Of a stretch of DNA of 64,000 nt, positions 22,829-33,302 are shown piece by piece. Position 1 is the first letter of the stretch. Each line of letters opens with the position of its first letter. The stretch is from contig NC_134033.1 in assembly GCF_964204645.1 (NCBI RefSeq), forward strand, positions 10,388,231-10,452,230. The letters run 5' to 3'. Made by a program: the position numbers and the translations under genes. Source of the stretch: Tubulanus polymorphus. Lineage: Eukaryota; Nemertea; Palaeonemertea; Tubulaniformes; Tubulanidae. Under the pieces are notes generated by a model. It did not search any database and was not told the origin of the DNA. It worked only from the letters and a program-made list of their open reading frames with translations.

Positions 22829-23184
22829 TGTTGTCAATTCAACTATCAGAGTAGCATCCAACGCAGTGGTTAATTGAAGCTTGTTTATTAATGACGTAAG
22901 TCAATCACAGGAACACATAAAGAATAATAAAACACAACACTCTGAACAGGACCTTATACACACTGGCTAGAGAATCTTCTAGAAACTCTGGAACAATCTA
23001 AGAACTTTCTAGTAACATCTAGAGACAATACACAATAGTTGTTTACCCGTTAATTACTGAGTCATCATTCTAGAATTGTCTTAATACATAAACATGTTAA
23101 CATCTTTACCCCTAAATAAATAGGTCAGTGTGTCAATCAAACAATAACATGTTGGATCATAATAGAAACACACATATTTCCACA
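22829..23184 (-). repeat. Copia 5' LTR
   Basis: 356 bp, about 99% identical to 18559-18914. It would hold the element promoter; no TATA assignment was made. Confidence 0.96.
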
Positions 23185-23690
23185 GGTTTTAGATCCCCTT
23201 GTTAGCTACTGTAATATGTGGAAACTCACCGTAGATACCAATAAAACAAAAGTGATCATTTTCGAGAAAAGGAAATCCAGGAGAAACCTCAATTTTCACT
23301 TAGCCAATTGTGAAATCGAAATAGTCCAAATGCCGCAAGATGTTAGCTGAGAGTGATGCAAAGGCTCTACTTCACGTTTAAAAAAAATCACAAGAATTAG
23401 GTTTGTGTATTGACGTGTCTTTCAATCTTTTTGACGCGCTCGTGAAATCTATTCAATTATACGCTTGCAAAATTTGGGACTATAGCTGTATTGAAAAAGT
23501 TCGCGTAACTTTTGGTAAATAGATACTTAGACTATAAAAAACACTACACCTCGAATGGCATTGGTGAGACAGGTAGAACCCCTTATAGAATGCGACCTTC
23601 GACAAGATTTTTGAACTCCGACAAAAAAAGATAATCAAACGAGTCACCATGATGATATCAGATGTCCACTTTTCACTCTCATTTTTTTTC
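23185..23690 (+). pseudogene. LINE relic, copy 3, 3' part
   Basis: It continues the reverse transcriptase interrupted by Copia, with a thumb-region motif near YCNMWKLTVDTNKTKVIIFEK (visible at about 23205-23270). Broken frames follow. 23580-23690 repeats 17640-17745 and is the likely 3' end. Confidence 0.8.
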
Positions 23691-24989
23691 TATGGTTTTA
23701 GTTGTTTTCATCGATAAGAAAATTTCGTTCGATTTTACCTTTAGAAATGAACTAGCCATAGTAGTTACCATAGATAGAAATAGATATCCGTCGTAATGAC
23801 AACATCAGAAATGAATATTGTCTTCCGCAGATACTGAACATAAACAGATGTGTCAACTTTTTCTGCAAACAGATGTCTCATTGTTATTTATGTTTCAGCT
23901 GCTATATCCAAGATCATCCTCGGGCTGCACCGAGGCTTCTACTTACAGCGTAAATACTGTACAAATACATATATTTCAATTTGGGATTTGATTTCTAATG
24001 ATGTCAACCAATTACTCCCAGTTTACCATAATGTGAAAGTAGATTGCAACAGCTAGTGTGCCTAACCTGGTAATATACATACGTGCGTATGTACTAGCGT
24101 AAAATCCGTGGAATCCATTATGCCTAACACGTATATCAATTGCTACTTTTCTGTTCTTGTAGTGAAAGGAAAGCACAAGATGTCGTATACCACATGGGGT
24201 CAGATCTTGTCCGCCGAGCAAATAAGATCCATTCAAAGAGACACACGATCAATCAATTTATTTATAATTACTTTTCTCGTTCAGTTTTAATTCTTTTTAG
24301 TGCAGTTTCGGTCAGAGAAAAGTTCGCTGTTTTTTCTTTCCTTTAGTTTAGAGTTAGCTGCCATGATCAACGCTAAGAGAAAATAGATATGATGCGTATG
24401 TCTGAAAACGGGAGTGGTTTCACATCCGAGATAAAGATAGGCAGATGTCCCAGCGGATACAAAAGGTGCCAGCTTTTTCCCATAAAAAAGAAGACGGAAC
24501 TCTTATATATATATTTTTTTCTTTTTTTCAATGCAAGTAATGGAGTGAAGGGGAACAGATGTTATAAGTCACATCGGGGTCAAATCGTGTCATCGGAGAA
24601 AATGAATATCGATATAAAAATGGATACGAAATTAAGGTTTCAATTCATTTATTTTCTCTAAATTCAATCGCATTCTAAAACGTTGCGAAGAGTTAAAAAG
24701 TTAAGAAATGAGGCATGAGAAACGAGGCGTTTCTTCTGTGGCAATCGTACATTGCCGTATAGTAAAACAGTGTTTATGCGTGCACCAATATTTATTCTAT
24801 ATCGGCTCTGCGTCGTTTAGAGCGAGAGTGGATTCAGTGTGCGGGCGTATTCCTCGTCGTCAATCAATTTTCATTCGAGCCAATAGAATGGAGGTCTTGA
24901 TGACTGACTATAACGCGGTCTCTGAAAATACGAAATGTAAATTGAACAGAAAACGGTCTAACAGTGAATCAGAGTTTACTCGCTCAAAC
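23691..24989. other. No gene recognised
   Basis: Several 60-99-codon frames are open (for example at 24389-24661 and 24708-25007) but none has a recognisable domain or splice context. The last overlaps the 3' end of the transporter gene on the other strand. Confidence 0.4.
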
Positions 24990-26953
24990 TTACAGGCCTT
25001 CGACTGAACCGACAAAATTTTGGTCTAATAAATGAAGTCGCTTCGAGTTCGGTGACAGTTGCCTCTGCCTCTGCTCCAAATCTAGACTAGTTAGATCTGA
25101 TTCCGGTGACGTCATCAGTCGAGTGTCGTTCGCCATATATCTCCACGGTAACAGCATGATGAACGAACTGACCAGAATGACCGTTCCCGCCAGGTAGAAG
25201 GAGGCGTGATAATTTCCGGTGTGGTCGAATAGTAAACCTTCAAATAATCAATGCGCATGATTCAATATGAGCCTCGTACCCTCTGTGTTGACTCTAAAAT
25301 GGTGGAACTGAAAGATTACCCGCGATCGGGGCCCCGCTAAAGAACCCGATACCGTTTGTTATTAGTAAAACTCCATACGTCGACGAAAGTGCCTCCAAAC
25401 CGGCATAGTCAACGAGAAGAGCTGGTAGTAGAGCGCCACCTATAGCCGATATACTCAAACCAGCGGTCGAAGCGTACGCCATTAAATATGGTAATTTAGT
25501 CGGCAAAAATGGTAATGCTACGGTAACTATTCCGCCAATGCCCAGTGAGATAATATACAAAACGTGTTCCGATATAGCGGGGTGGTTTGCCAGTATTCCG
25601 AATCCGAATTTTCCGAATAGATTCATCGATCCCATGACGGTGAAGAGCCAGGCGCTCTTGTCCGAATCGACACCCGCTGCGATTTTAGCGTACGCGATTA
25701 AATGAACGTAAATAATCGAAAATCCGAGCGTTGCCAACACGTTATTTAAACATAAAACGAGGAATCTTTTATTTGTGAACATTTCGGCATGAAACGCTTT
25801 CGGTTTAGTCTGCCCAGAAGGCCGATTCCGACAAGTCTGACCAGTAGTCCGAATCTGGATAGTCCCATCAGTATTCGGATTCAGACTAGTTTCATCCACA
25901 CTATGTTTGCCATCGCTATCAGCTGTTGCCGAGTTCAAAAAGGTCACTTTTTCATCCAGTTTATCACCACTGTTCGTCCGCTCGATCACGTGGTTTTTAC
26001 TCGTTTTCCCATTCGGTTGATTTTCTCGTAGTTCGGACGTTGGCCGGTAGATGGCACCGCAAGCGGTTACGTTCAGCGCCAGGGCACCGGAAATGAACAT
26101 CGCTCCTGTGAATGAGGAGAAAAGCATACGTACTCGTTAGTTCATATATGTACCGCAAGGGAAGAAAATTTGAGATTTGACTTTTCAAAAAATTTGAGAA
26201 GAATATCAAACTCGAACCCTATGGATTGACTGATCTCTATCTATCTTTCATACCTTTCCAACCGTAAGCATTGATGAGCGCTTGTAAAAGAGGGGGAAAG
26301 ATAAAGCTACCCAGTCCGCCCCCGGATGACGCCAGACCCATAGCAAAGTTACGTTTCTTATCGAAGTATTCTGCAACTACGCAGCTACCTGGAACTACCG
26401 TCAAACCAAAACCAAAACCTGAAATGTAAAAATAGAAAAGTCTTATTAAAAAATCAATAAGAGGTAGAAACGGGATTCGAACCCACTCGGTCACGCTGTG
26501 TACGCGTGGTAACGGATTCAAATGAGCGCGCGTGACGTTGCCTTACCGGTTATCAATCCGTATGTTATCATTAACCAGACGAGACTGGACGCGAACATGG
26601 ATGAAATGAGTCCAACAGCGGCAATAAAACCGGCCATCATCACTACTATCCGGTTACCAAATCGATGTGCCAATATACTCGACAATGGGCCCAGAAAAAA
26701 ACTACAAAATACAATTTTACATCATTTCGTCTGATTTGTAATGTTTTATTGGAACTGAATGGATCGAGGCCGGTTATTACCTGGTTGCGTTTGCCAACGA
26801 CCCTACGATTGACGTCATGCCGCTACTGCGCTGAAATTCCTCTTTAAAAACCACGTATAGAATACCGGTCGTAGTAGTGAGACCGTACGAGAAAATACGC
26901 AGCGAAAACGAAGCGAATACGACCATCCAGGCCCAACCTGTGTCCTTCTTCAT
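24990..26953 (-). CDS. SLC16/monocarboxylate-transporter-like MFS protein, 5 coding exons
   Basis: Plasma-membrane transporter of the major facilitator superfamily. Proton-coupled monocarboxylate or related solute transport is the family role; the substrate here is unknown. Exons: 26781-26953, 26547-26701, 26254-26418, 25320-26105, 24990-25237; all GT-AG and in phase, 508 aa. Features in order: MKKDTGWAWMVVFASF at the N-terminus, at the place of the family's DGGWGW motif in TM1; FFLGPLSS; the TM4-5 signature GFGFGLTVVPGSCVVAEYFDKKRNFAMGLASSG; YGWKGAMFISGALALN; a cytoplasmic loop of about 100 residues; then the second six-helix half (FLVLCLNNVLATLGFSIIYVHL to SSFIMLLPWRY). A further 5' non-coding exon is likely because the ATG lies close behind a GTAAGT-like word. 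Confidence 0.88.
26460..26521 (-). repeat. tRNA-like SINE remnant in transporter intron
   Basis: On the minus strand, GTGGGTTCGAATCCCG (B-box-like) is preceded by GCGTGACCGAGTGG. It sits between exons 2 and 3. Confidence 0.5.
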
Positions 26954-27237
26954 ACTTACCGGCCACCAGCGAATCAATTCATGATCAATGAGTTGAGATT
27001 TTTAGAATACAATCTCCGATCCTGCAATAAATCGATAATAAATACGAAATGTTATGTTAGATGCGTGAGAATGTCTGCAACGTTGCATACATTATGTGGT
27101 TGTTATAACATGAACTGATTTTATCATAGAATGTTCTGACTTTGATAAGCGTTGCTGTGAATTGTACAGTTACAAATTGATATATACACTAATGAATTAC
27201 AAATTGATGTATACACTAATTAATTCAAATACATGTA

Positions 27238-27375
27238 AGTAATGTGTCTTTTCATACCACAGGTCGAGAGGTAGAGCTCATAAAAAATAAATTCTCGCAT
27301 GCTCGAAATTATTTTTTATTTTTTACTCACTCAACCTCTCTACCTCTGATATGAAAAGACACTTATCTCATTACT
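27238..27375 (+). repeat. Left terminal repeat of the mini-Polinton, itself a hairpin
   Basis: Self-complementary: GTGTCTTTTCATACC near the left pairs with the right half ending TATGAAAAGACAC. The centre is AT-rich. Confidence 0.85.
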
Positions 27376-27457
27376 TATATATATTATATATGTGAACATT
27401 ATATAAATGAATATCATATATATGAAAATCAATTTTATTAAAAAATTCATATAATAA

Positions 27458-27643
27458 ATGGAGAGTAAACAAATGCACAGTGAATTCCTAGCTAGAATTA
27501 AAGATTCTACAAATGTCAAATCTGTAGATTATAAATTCAAAAAGTTGACAGAATTAACATTTCATAAGAAAAATTTAATTACAAATATTGAAACAATTAC
27601 TAATAGATATGGTAATAAATTAGTTATTAATATATACAAGTAA
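27458..27643 (+). pseudogene. Truncated first gene of a Polinton (61 codons)
   Basis: It starts in ATAATAAATG, like the genes of the full element. The protein aligns by eye with the first 60 residues of the 108-aa protein at 32797-33123: FLARIK...YKFKKL against FLATIN...FEIKKL, and ITNRYGNKL against IKTKYGEKV. It runs straight into the right terminal repeat, whose TAA ends it, so the 3' half was deleted when the miniature formed. Confidence 0.75.
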
Positions 27644-27790
27644 TGAGATAAGTGTCTTTTCATATCAGAGGTAGAGAGGTTGAGTGAGTAAAAAATAAAA
27701 AATAATTTCGAGCATGCGAGAATTTATTCTTTATTTTTTATGAGCTCGACCTCTCGACCTCCGGTATGAAAAGACACTTATCTCATTACT
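27639..27790 (-). repeat. Right terminal repeat of the mini-Polinton, itself a hairpin
   Basis: Inverted relative to 27238-27375, slightly longer, and also self-complementary (GTAATGAGATAAGTGTCTTTTCATA...). Confidence 0.85.
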
Positions 27791-27796
27791 CATGTA

Positions 27797-28304
27797 ATCC
27801 TGAAAACTTTGAATAGCCAACGATATGAAAACTATTGTCAATCGAATAACTGGCTATCGGGTAGGTTCACACTGCAATGAGTTCATACTGTTGTACCTAT
27901 ACATAATGAATATAAACCACGAACTAATATCAATTCCCCGACAATTATATAATTTATAACTTTTTATTTTCCCTCGAATTACAACACGATTATACATACA
28001 AAATTATATAAAAGAATACAAGGGTACTGTTATATATAAGTGTCATCATGGGCGCATAGACTAGTGTTAAGGTCTAGTCTATACGTCCATGGTGATATTC
28101 ATGTTGTAATAAAAGGGCAGGGTCTTGGAGAAGCAAAAGAATGCTTATGTATGCAAGGCCCATTCATACCACACTCAGACGTACGCATGCACGCGGAAAC
28201 ACACACACCCCTCACACACTCGATCACATGTTCATAATAACACACCACACAGAAATAGATGAATTAGGAATAATTGGAGCATCTGAACAACTCACAAAAT
28301 AGCT
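27797..28304 (-). other. Probable 3' UTR of the LINE at 28.3-30.6 kb, plus unassigned DNA
   Basis: No gene is seen. The part from about 28020 directly follows the LINE reverse-transcriptase frame and includes a C/A-rich simple stretch (28190-28250). A TAGACTAGTG / GTCTAGTCTA stem lies at about 28055-28082. Confidence 0.4.
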
Positions 28305-28898
28305 TTATAAGGAAAACTTCAGTTTTTTATAGATAAGACGAAACGAATTAATACTAGGTTTTTCTATAAGCGAATTTGGTAGCTTATTCCAGAGGATTGG
28401 TGCAGACAATTTGACCGAAAATTTTCGTTTTAGGGTTTTGAATCTATCAATTTCTAAATCGAACTTTTTCCTAGTATTACGTCGGTATATTTGGAATTTT
28501 GATCTCCAATAACCGTTGAAAGATGCAGGCAGTAAGGAATTGGCAAATTTATAAACGAAAACAGCTAATTGTAAGTCATTAATATCGCGGAGTTTCAAGA
28601 TTTTTAAACGTTTGAATATGGGATCTGTATGTGCTAGGTAATTTGAATGAGAAATTAATCTTACAGCTCTCTTCTGTAATAGTACAAGTGGGTTCAAAAT
28701 AGTTCCAGAATTTGTACCCCAAGTCATATTGCAATATTGGAGATAAGGGTCAATCATAGAAAAGTATAGAGTCACTAAGGATTTAGATGGTAGTTTATTT
28801 TTTATTCTATTTAAAATGCCTATATTACAGGCAACTTTTTTACTAACCGATTTAATATGGTCCTTCCAAGTTAACTTGTCATCAATTGAAACTCCCAA
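28305..28898 (-). pseudogene. LINE reverse transcriptase, thumb and C-terminus (197 codons)
   Basis: Starts LTWKDHIKSVSKK, then YPYLQYCN-like DPYLQYCNMTWG, LLQKRAVRLIS and NKLPNSL near the end, which is the standard tail of CR1/L2-like reverse transcriptases. Confidence 0.9.
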
Positions 28899-29007
28899 AA
28901 AATTTGTAACATGAACCTGATTAATTCTTTTACCATCGATGTATAATTTAATATTGGCATAATTGACTTACTTTATATTTTTTACTTTTTTTCTATAATT
29001 TTGATTA

Positions 29008-29742
29008 CTAAATACAATAAAAAGGGTTTTTTTTTACATTCAGTGACAATTTATTGGCACGAAACCAATCAACCAGTTTTGATAGTTCTGAGTTAAAAGT
29101 TTTACATAATTCTTTGATGTTCCAATCACTAAGGAAACAGTTCGTATCATCTGCGAACAGAATGAATTTCAAAATGTTGGAGGCTTTAGTGCAGTCATTA
29201 ATGTATAATAGAAATAAAAGTGGTCCTAATATTGATCCTTGAGGGACTCCAGATTGTATATGCAGAGGTTTTGAATTTATATGATCTAATTGAACAATTT
29301 GGGTCCTGTTACTTAAATAATTCCTGAACCAATTTAGTGGGGCACCTTTGATTCCGTAATGACATAATTTTTCTAAAAGAATATCGTGATTAACCGTATC
29401 AAATGCCTTCGACAAATCTAAAAATATACCAATAGTTGGACGGTTAACATCCATATTAGCTGTAATTTCGTCAGTAATCTTTACTAAAGCTAAAGTTGTT
29501 GAATGCTTTCTTCTAAATCCAAATTGATTTTGATTTATGAGTGAGAATTTATCACAAAATGAAACCAGGCGATTATAAACTAATTTTTCAAGAATTTCTG
29601 AAAAACATGGTAATACCGAGATTGGTCGATAATTATCGAACGACGCCGTGTTACCTGTCTTAAAAATGGGGCATACTCGAGCTGTTTTTAGTTCCTCAGG
29701 AATGATTCCAGTTTGGAGACTGCAGTTAAAAATGTGAGCCAA
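29008..29742 (-). pseudogene. LINE reverse transcriptase, fingers and palm (244 codons)
   Basis: RT motifs in order: NYRPISVLPCFSEILEKL, FGFRRKHSTTLAL, FLDLSKAFDTVNH (first catalytic Asp), SGVPQGSILGPLLFLLYIND, FADDTNCFLS (catalytic DD) and NKLSLNVKK. It breaks in an A-run at about 29035. Confidence 0.93.
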
Positions 29743-29780
29743 CGGAGTTTTTATAATATCAGTTACGTCTTTTATAACCT

Positions 29781-30365
29781 TTATAGAGATTCCGTCAACA
29801 CCGATACCTTTTTTAAAGAAAATGATTTGACTATTTCACATATTTCATTAGGATCTGTCGGAAAGAAGAAAAAATTTTCACTAGCAGGATCCTCTAAATA
29901 AACACTGAAGTGAGTTTTTGAATTTGGTATTGAACTTGCTAGTTTCTGACCAATGTTTACAAAAAAGGAGTTGAATTCATCTGCTATATTTTGTTTTCCG
30001 GATATTTTGGTATCATTTAAAAGAAAAACATCAGGTAATTTATCTCTACATGATTTTTTCCCAATTACATTATTAATAATATTCCATGTTTTTTTCATAT
30101 CGTTTTTTGCTAATAATAATTCATGATCGTAGTATTGCTTTTCCGCCTGCCTAAGTAATCTTGTCAGAATGCGTTTATAGGACAGGTATCGCTCTTTTTT
30201 TTCTGTATTATAGGGACTTGAAAAAAATTTCTTATACAGACAGTTCTTACGTTTGATTGATTTTAACAAACCACTTGTAAGCCAGGGCTTAAGATTATTT
30301 TTACTAGTAGATTTACAAGTGAAATAAGGGAAACATTCGTTATACAACGCTGAAAATTCAGACAT
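29781..30365 (-). pseudogene. LINE linker between endonuclease and RT (194 codons)
   Basis: KPWLTSGLLKSIKRKN and FNSFFVNIGQKLAS are typical of the region before the reverse transcriptase. It is out of frame with the palm segment. Confidence 0.85.
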
Positions 30366-30590
30366 AAATGAATTATAAGCAAATTGAGGATCATAGTTGT
30401 TATAAATTGCTGACCAGTCGCAAAGCTAGTAGCCGTCTTTCAAATTTTGCCTTATTACGGCAGTTAAAATTCCGGAATTTTGCTGCTAAATTGCTTTTCG
30501 TAGTTACATACTGATCACTCTCAGTAAAAACCGGGAAATGGTCGGAAATATCTGTACATATTATATATTAACATATTTTTTATTAAGTAG

Positions 30591-30831
30591 ATTAGTTACA
30601 CTATTAATATTCAAAAATGAAACCATGATTCTCATTACCGCGCGCGTCTGAAAAATCATCATCCTCGCTTGCCAGGACGGTTTGATTGCCGCCCGCTGAA
30701 GCTCACGCCATCACAAACCCTGGCCGCAAACCCTTCATTGGTCTATTACATCGCCCATGCGATTCCTTGGGCGGACAGGTTCCCGCTCGGCACCCACCAG
30801 TCAATACATCTAGCTGATCCTACTTATACTT
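30591..30831. repeat. Dispersed repeat (inverted copy at 51.60-51.73 kb)
   Basis: 30655-30800 matches the reverse complement of about 51595-51725 over some 135 bp, sharing 'CTGGCCGCAAACCCTTCATTG' in part and 'GCGCCCACCAGTC'-type ends. It is an unclassified dispersed repeat, perhaps a SINE body. Confidence 0.6.
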
Positions 30832-31240
30832 AAGGCGCTTTTACGAAATTGAATCTGATTTGGTTAAGCTAAATCCGATTCGATGTTGGAAAACGAAAGG
30901 ATTAGTAAGTCGAATCGTTTTTCGTAAATGAGTCGAATCAATTTATCAATTTAAAGGTCGCGATTCGAAAGAAAATGGGTGTCAATGGTGACCGAATTAT
31001 TGATAGATGATGGTCTGCAATAGATGTCTTTAGCCCGCGGTCAAAGAGGACGCCATGTTGGATTTCACTGACTAAATCGCCACTAACTTGCTCGCCGAGC
31101 AAGTTAGTCGATTTAATAAATCAGTTTACTAAACCGCGTCCATAAACGAGTTGATTTACCAAATCGGATTCACTAAACCGCGTGCCGTAAACGTGAAACT
31201 TAAATCGATTTACAAAGATTCAGTTTCGTAAAAGCGCCTT
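30832..31240. repeat. MITE with AAGGCGCTTTTACGAAA inverted ends
   Basis: It starts AAGGCGCTTTTACGAAAtTGAATC and ends with the complement, GATTCAGTTTCGTAAAAGCGCCTT. The interior is rich in AAATCGATT-like words and a GCTCGC/GCGAGC palindrome near 31090. It is about 409 bp without coding capacity. Confidence 0.8.
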
Positions 31241-32520
31241 TATTTACTGCTGGTTCTACTTGTCCCTGCATTGGTGCATATGACGTTCCAAAATTTCAGT
31301 TGCAATATACATAGCCTACGAGTATGAGATTCAAGTAGAAACTACAACTTGTGTGGACGTTAAAATACGTAAGGTACAACTTTGGTTTTACAAGTCTTAA
31401 TTATTGTGTCAACAACGACATTCATTACGCCTTAACCCATATTCTGTGAATACAATTAGGTTATCAAAACATGCAATTAAGAATCGAATGATCACATTTT
31501 AGATGTGTAGGGCAACGATTTCTTGACAAAATTCATCGATCCAATTTTTCACAGTGTATATTCGTACTGCTGTAGATTTTTGTCTGTTACAAATGTCACC
31601 CACAAAGAACAGAAATGAAAGTGACGCAATCAGAACGATCAATACTTAATACGTAACATACACTGGGTCCATATACTGTAATAGTTAGTGACTTGAGATA
31701 TAGAGCGATAAAACAACACGAAATACTCACCTCAGCTGGACTGAACATACGAGCAATTATCTAACAGGAGGAAGTTCGCCCTATCAGTGTACTACACGAT
31801 CAGTAACGCTGTCAATCATACAGTCAGGGGTGTGTGGGATTCGACATCCCTGGACAGCAGCGCTGCGCATTGATGCTAAAAGCAATCCATAGAGGTAGTT
31901 TTAAGATGACGTAGCCAACTGATGCATGCGTATTTGGCACCATAATGACCGCGTTTACGAAATCCACAGCTCGGTTAGATAATTGCTCGTAGACTGGAAG
32001 TAGGTCACTTGATTACGTTATCACTTACGTTATTAATCGTCGTGTATTTAAACTGCACTGATCTTTGATACATGAATTACACGTACGAATGCACAGTCGG
32101 TATAGACTCGGTAAGAGATTTCTCTGTGCCGATGTTGGTTGTTCTTGCTATAACTGATCGTTACGTTCCATATGACGCTGTCGATTTATTGCAGCTCATT
32201 GCGGCGGCAGCTCTGAAGCGGGGAAGGTGCAGTCAAAATGAAAATGATGGTACCGAAACTTCTGCCGTGCTACGTCAATCCCCAGTGTGTGGTTGCCATA
32301 AGAGCAATAATTGATTAATTAATTGATTGAATTATTCGTTGTTTTATTTATGGCATGGATATACTATCAAAATTAAAATAGCATTTTTGACGCATCAAAC
32401 GACGCCTCAAATTCACTTATTCAAAATTTTATCTCATTTCATAATACATTTAATAAAGATCTATATGGTCCTGCGGGTTTCGGTCAAGGTTAGGTTGAGG
32501 GCTATGTGTAGGTAAAACAT
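31241..32520. other. No gene recognised
   Basis: An 80-codon frame at 32072-32314 has Met and ordinary composition but no recognisable domain or conserved neighbour. Other frames are shorter. Confidence 0.4.
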
Positions 32521-32527
32521 TCCAACT

Positions 32528-32610
32528 GTATTTGGCTGCCTCGGTGGTGTAGCAGTGTCACTGGGCACTGGGCTAGTGCTTGCAGGCCTGAGTTCGAATA
32601 CTTTTCTTTT
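32528..32610 (+). repeat. tRNA-derived SINE head
   Basis: A-box-like TGGTGTAGCAGTG and B-box-like GAGTTCGAATAC are correctly spaced (about 45 bp). The Polinton landed about 75 bp downstream. Confidence 0.7.
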
Positions 32611-32675
32611 CTCTCTGCTATATTTTCTCTACAGATTTTTTGAGTCGTGGGATAAGTGTGGGATTCTAATCAGAG

Positions 32676-32681
32676 CAAATT
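32676..32681. other. Polinton target-site duplication, left copy
   Basis: CAAATT immediately precedes the element and is repeated exactly at 49127-49132. Confidence 0.95.
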
Positions 32682-32801
32682 AGTAATTGGGAAAGTAGGC
32701 TTTCAGATCAGAGTACGAAGTACGAGACACCACTCATCACCACAAGTAATTTTTTTCCTAACACTCATCACCACAAGTAATTTTTTTTCCTAATAAATGG
32801 G
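32682..32801 (+). repeat. Polinton left terminal inverted repeat
   Basis: 120 bp, identical to the complement of 49007-49126, starting AGTAATTGGG. The inner half holds two tandem copies of a 31-32-bp unit (CACTCATCACCACAAGTAAT then a T run and CCTAA). The repeat extends through the start codon of the adjacent gene, so the first gene and PolB share one promoter. Confidence 0.97.
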
Positions 32802-33123
32802 AGATAGAAAAGCATTCTTAGCAACAATAAATAACAGAATAAAACCAGCAAAAAAACAATTTGAAATAAAAAAGTTAGTTGATGTTACAAAAGAAATTGA
32901 ACATAAAATATTGAAATTAGAAAAGATAAAAACTAAATATGGAGAGAAAGTATCAGCTAATTTAAGCTACTGTAATGTTAGTACATCGCGAGAATTTAAA
33001 GTGTTTTTACCTGATAAATGGGTTTCATTGAGTACGGAGGAATTGAAAGATTTAGTAGGATTTAAAATAATATATCATGGGAAAAATGAAGACGGTCATC
33101 ATGATTTAGAAATTGTTGATTAA
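32797..33123 (+). CDS. Polinton conserved small protein, OB-fold-like candidate (108 aa)
   Basis: Its start codon lies in the terminal repeat (TAATAAATG). The basic, helical first half has ILKLEKIKTKYGEKV. The second half has FKVFLPDKWVSLSTEELKDLVGFKIIYHG, a pattern I associate with small proteins found in many Polinton-bearing genomes; an OB-fold or DNA-binding role is a guess. A related protein is truncated in the miniature element at 27458. It is the only gene reading inward from the left end, so it may be expressed with PolB under the shared terminal promoter. Confidence 0.7.
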   Translation: MGDRKAFLATINNRIKPAKKQFEIKKLVDVTKEIEHKILKLEKIKTKYGEKVSANLSYCNVSTSREFKVFLPDKWVSLSTEELKDLVGFKIIYHGKNEDGHHDLEIVD

Positions 33124-33302
33124 ATTTTAAAAAAAATAAATTAATAGAAATAATGAATATCTAGAATCCGAAATGACTTATCTGGACAATTTAATTGCTC
33201 CACATAGATGGTGCCATAAACAGCACCCACACAGTGATAGACAAAAGTAGTGAGATATTCAATTAATTAAAAAAAATTATTTTTTTGCTTTTTTCTAAAA
33301 TA
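33124..33302. other. Intergenic gap between convergent genes
   Basis: About 180 bp. It contains a GGTGC..GCACC stem at about 33211-33228 and A/T runs on both sides, a plausible transcript-end region for the converging genes. Confidence 0.35.

Larger units (their letters stand above)
18559..23184 (-). mobile_element. Copia LTR retrotransposon, 4626 bp, recent but defective
   Basis: Two 356-bp LTRs bound the element. A perfect 5-bp target duplication (GGTTT at 18554-18558 and 23185-23189) proves the insertion boundaries. The coding order on the minus strand is gag, protease, integrase, reverse transcriptase, RNase H, i.e. Ty1/copia order. The LTRs differ at only 4 visible sites (about 1%), so it inserted recently. 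Yet the polyprotein is broken in at least three places, so it probably moved in trans or decayed quickly. It lies inside a LINE reverse-transcriptase gene. Confidence 0.97.
27238..27790. mobile_element. 553-bp miniature Polinton (internal-deletion derivative)
   Basis: It starts AGTAATG and ends CATTACT, and is flanked by a perfect 6-bp duplication CATGTA (27232-27237 and 27791-27796). AG...CT termini and a 6-bp duplication are Polinton hallmarks. Both ends are inverted copies of one another and each is itself a large hairpin. The middle keeps the start of the first gene of a Polinton. It cannot encode a polymerase or integrase and must have been moved by another copy. Confidence 0.88.
28305..30580 (-). 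mobile_element. CR1/L2/Jockey-like LINE, 5'-truncated and frameshifted
   Basis: Reading on the minus strand, it starts within the endonuclease end (ISDHFPVF near 30540) and continues through linker, full reverse transcriptase and C-terminal region. At least three frame breaks separate the pieces listed below. Truncation at about 30580 is typical of incomplete target-primed reverse transcription. Confidence 0.9.

Noticed and set aside
26460-26521. Functional tRNA genes at the B-box-like sites (also 11.7, 32.5, 50.7 and 9.1 kb)
   Set aside because: None folds into a full cloverleaf by eye; they fit SINE heads or fragments.
26777-26977. Transporter start at 26977
   Set aside because: That codon is TTG; the first ATG in frame is at 26953, giving a normal SLC16 N-terminus.
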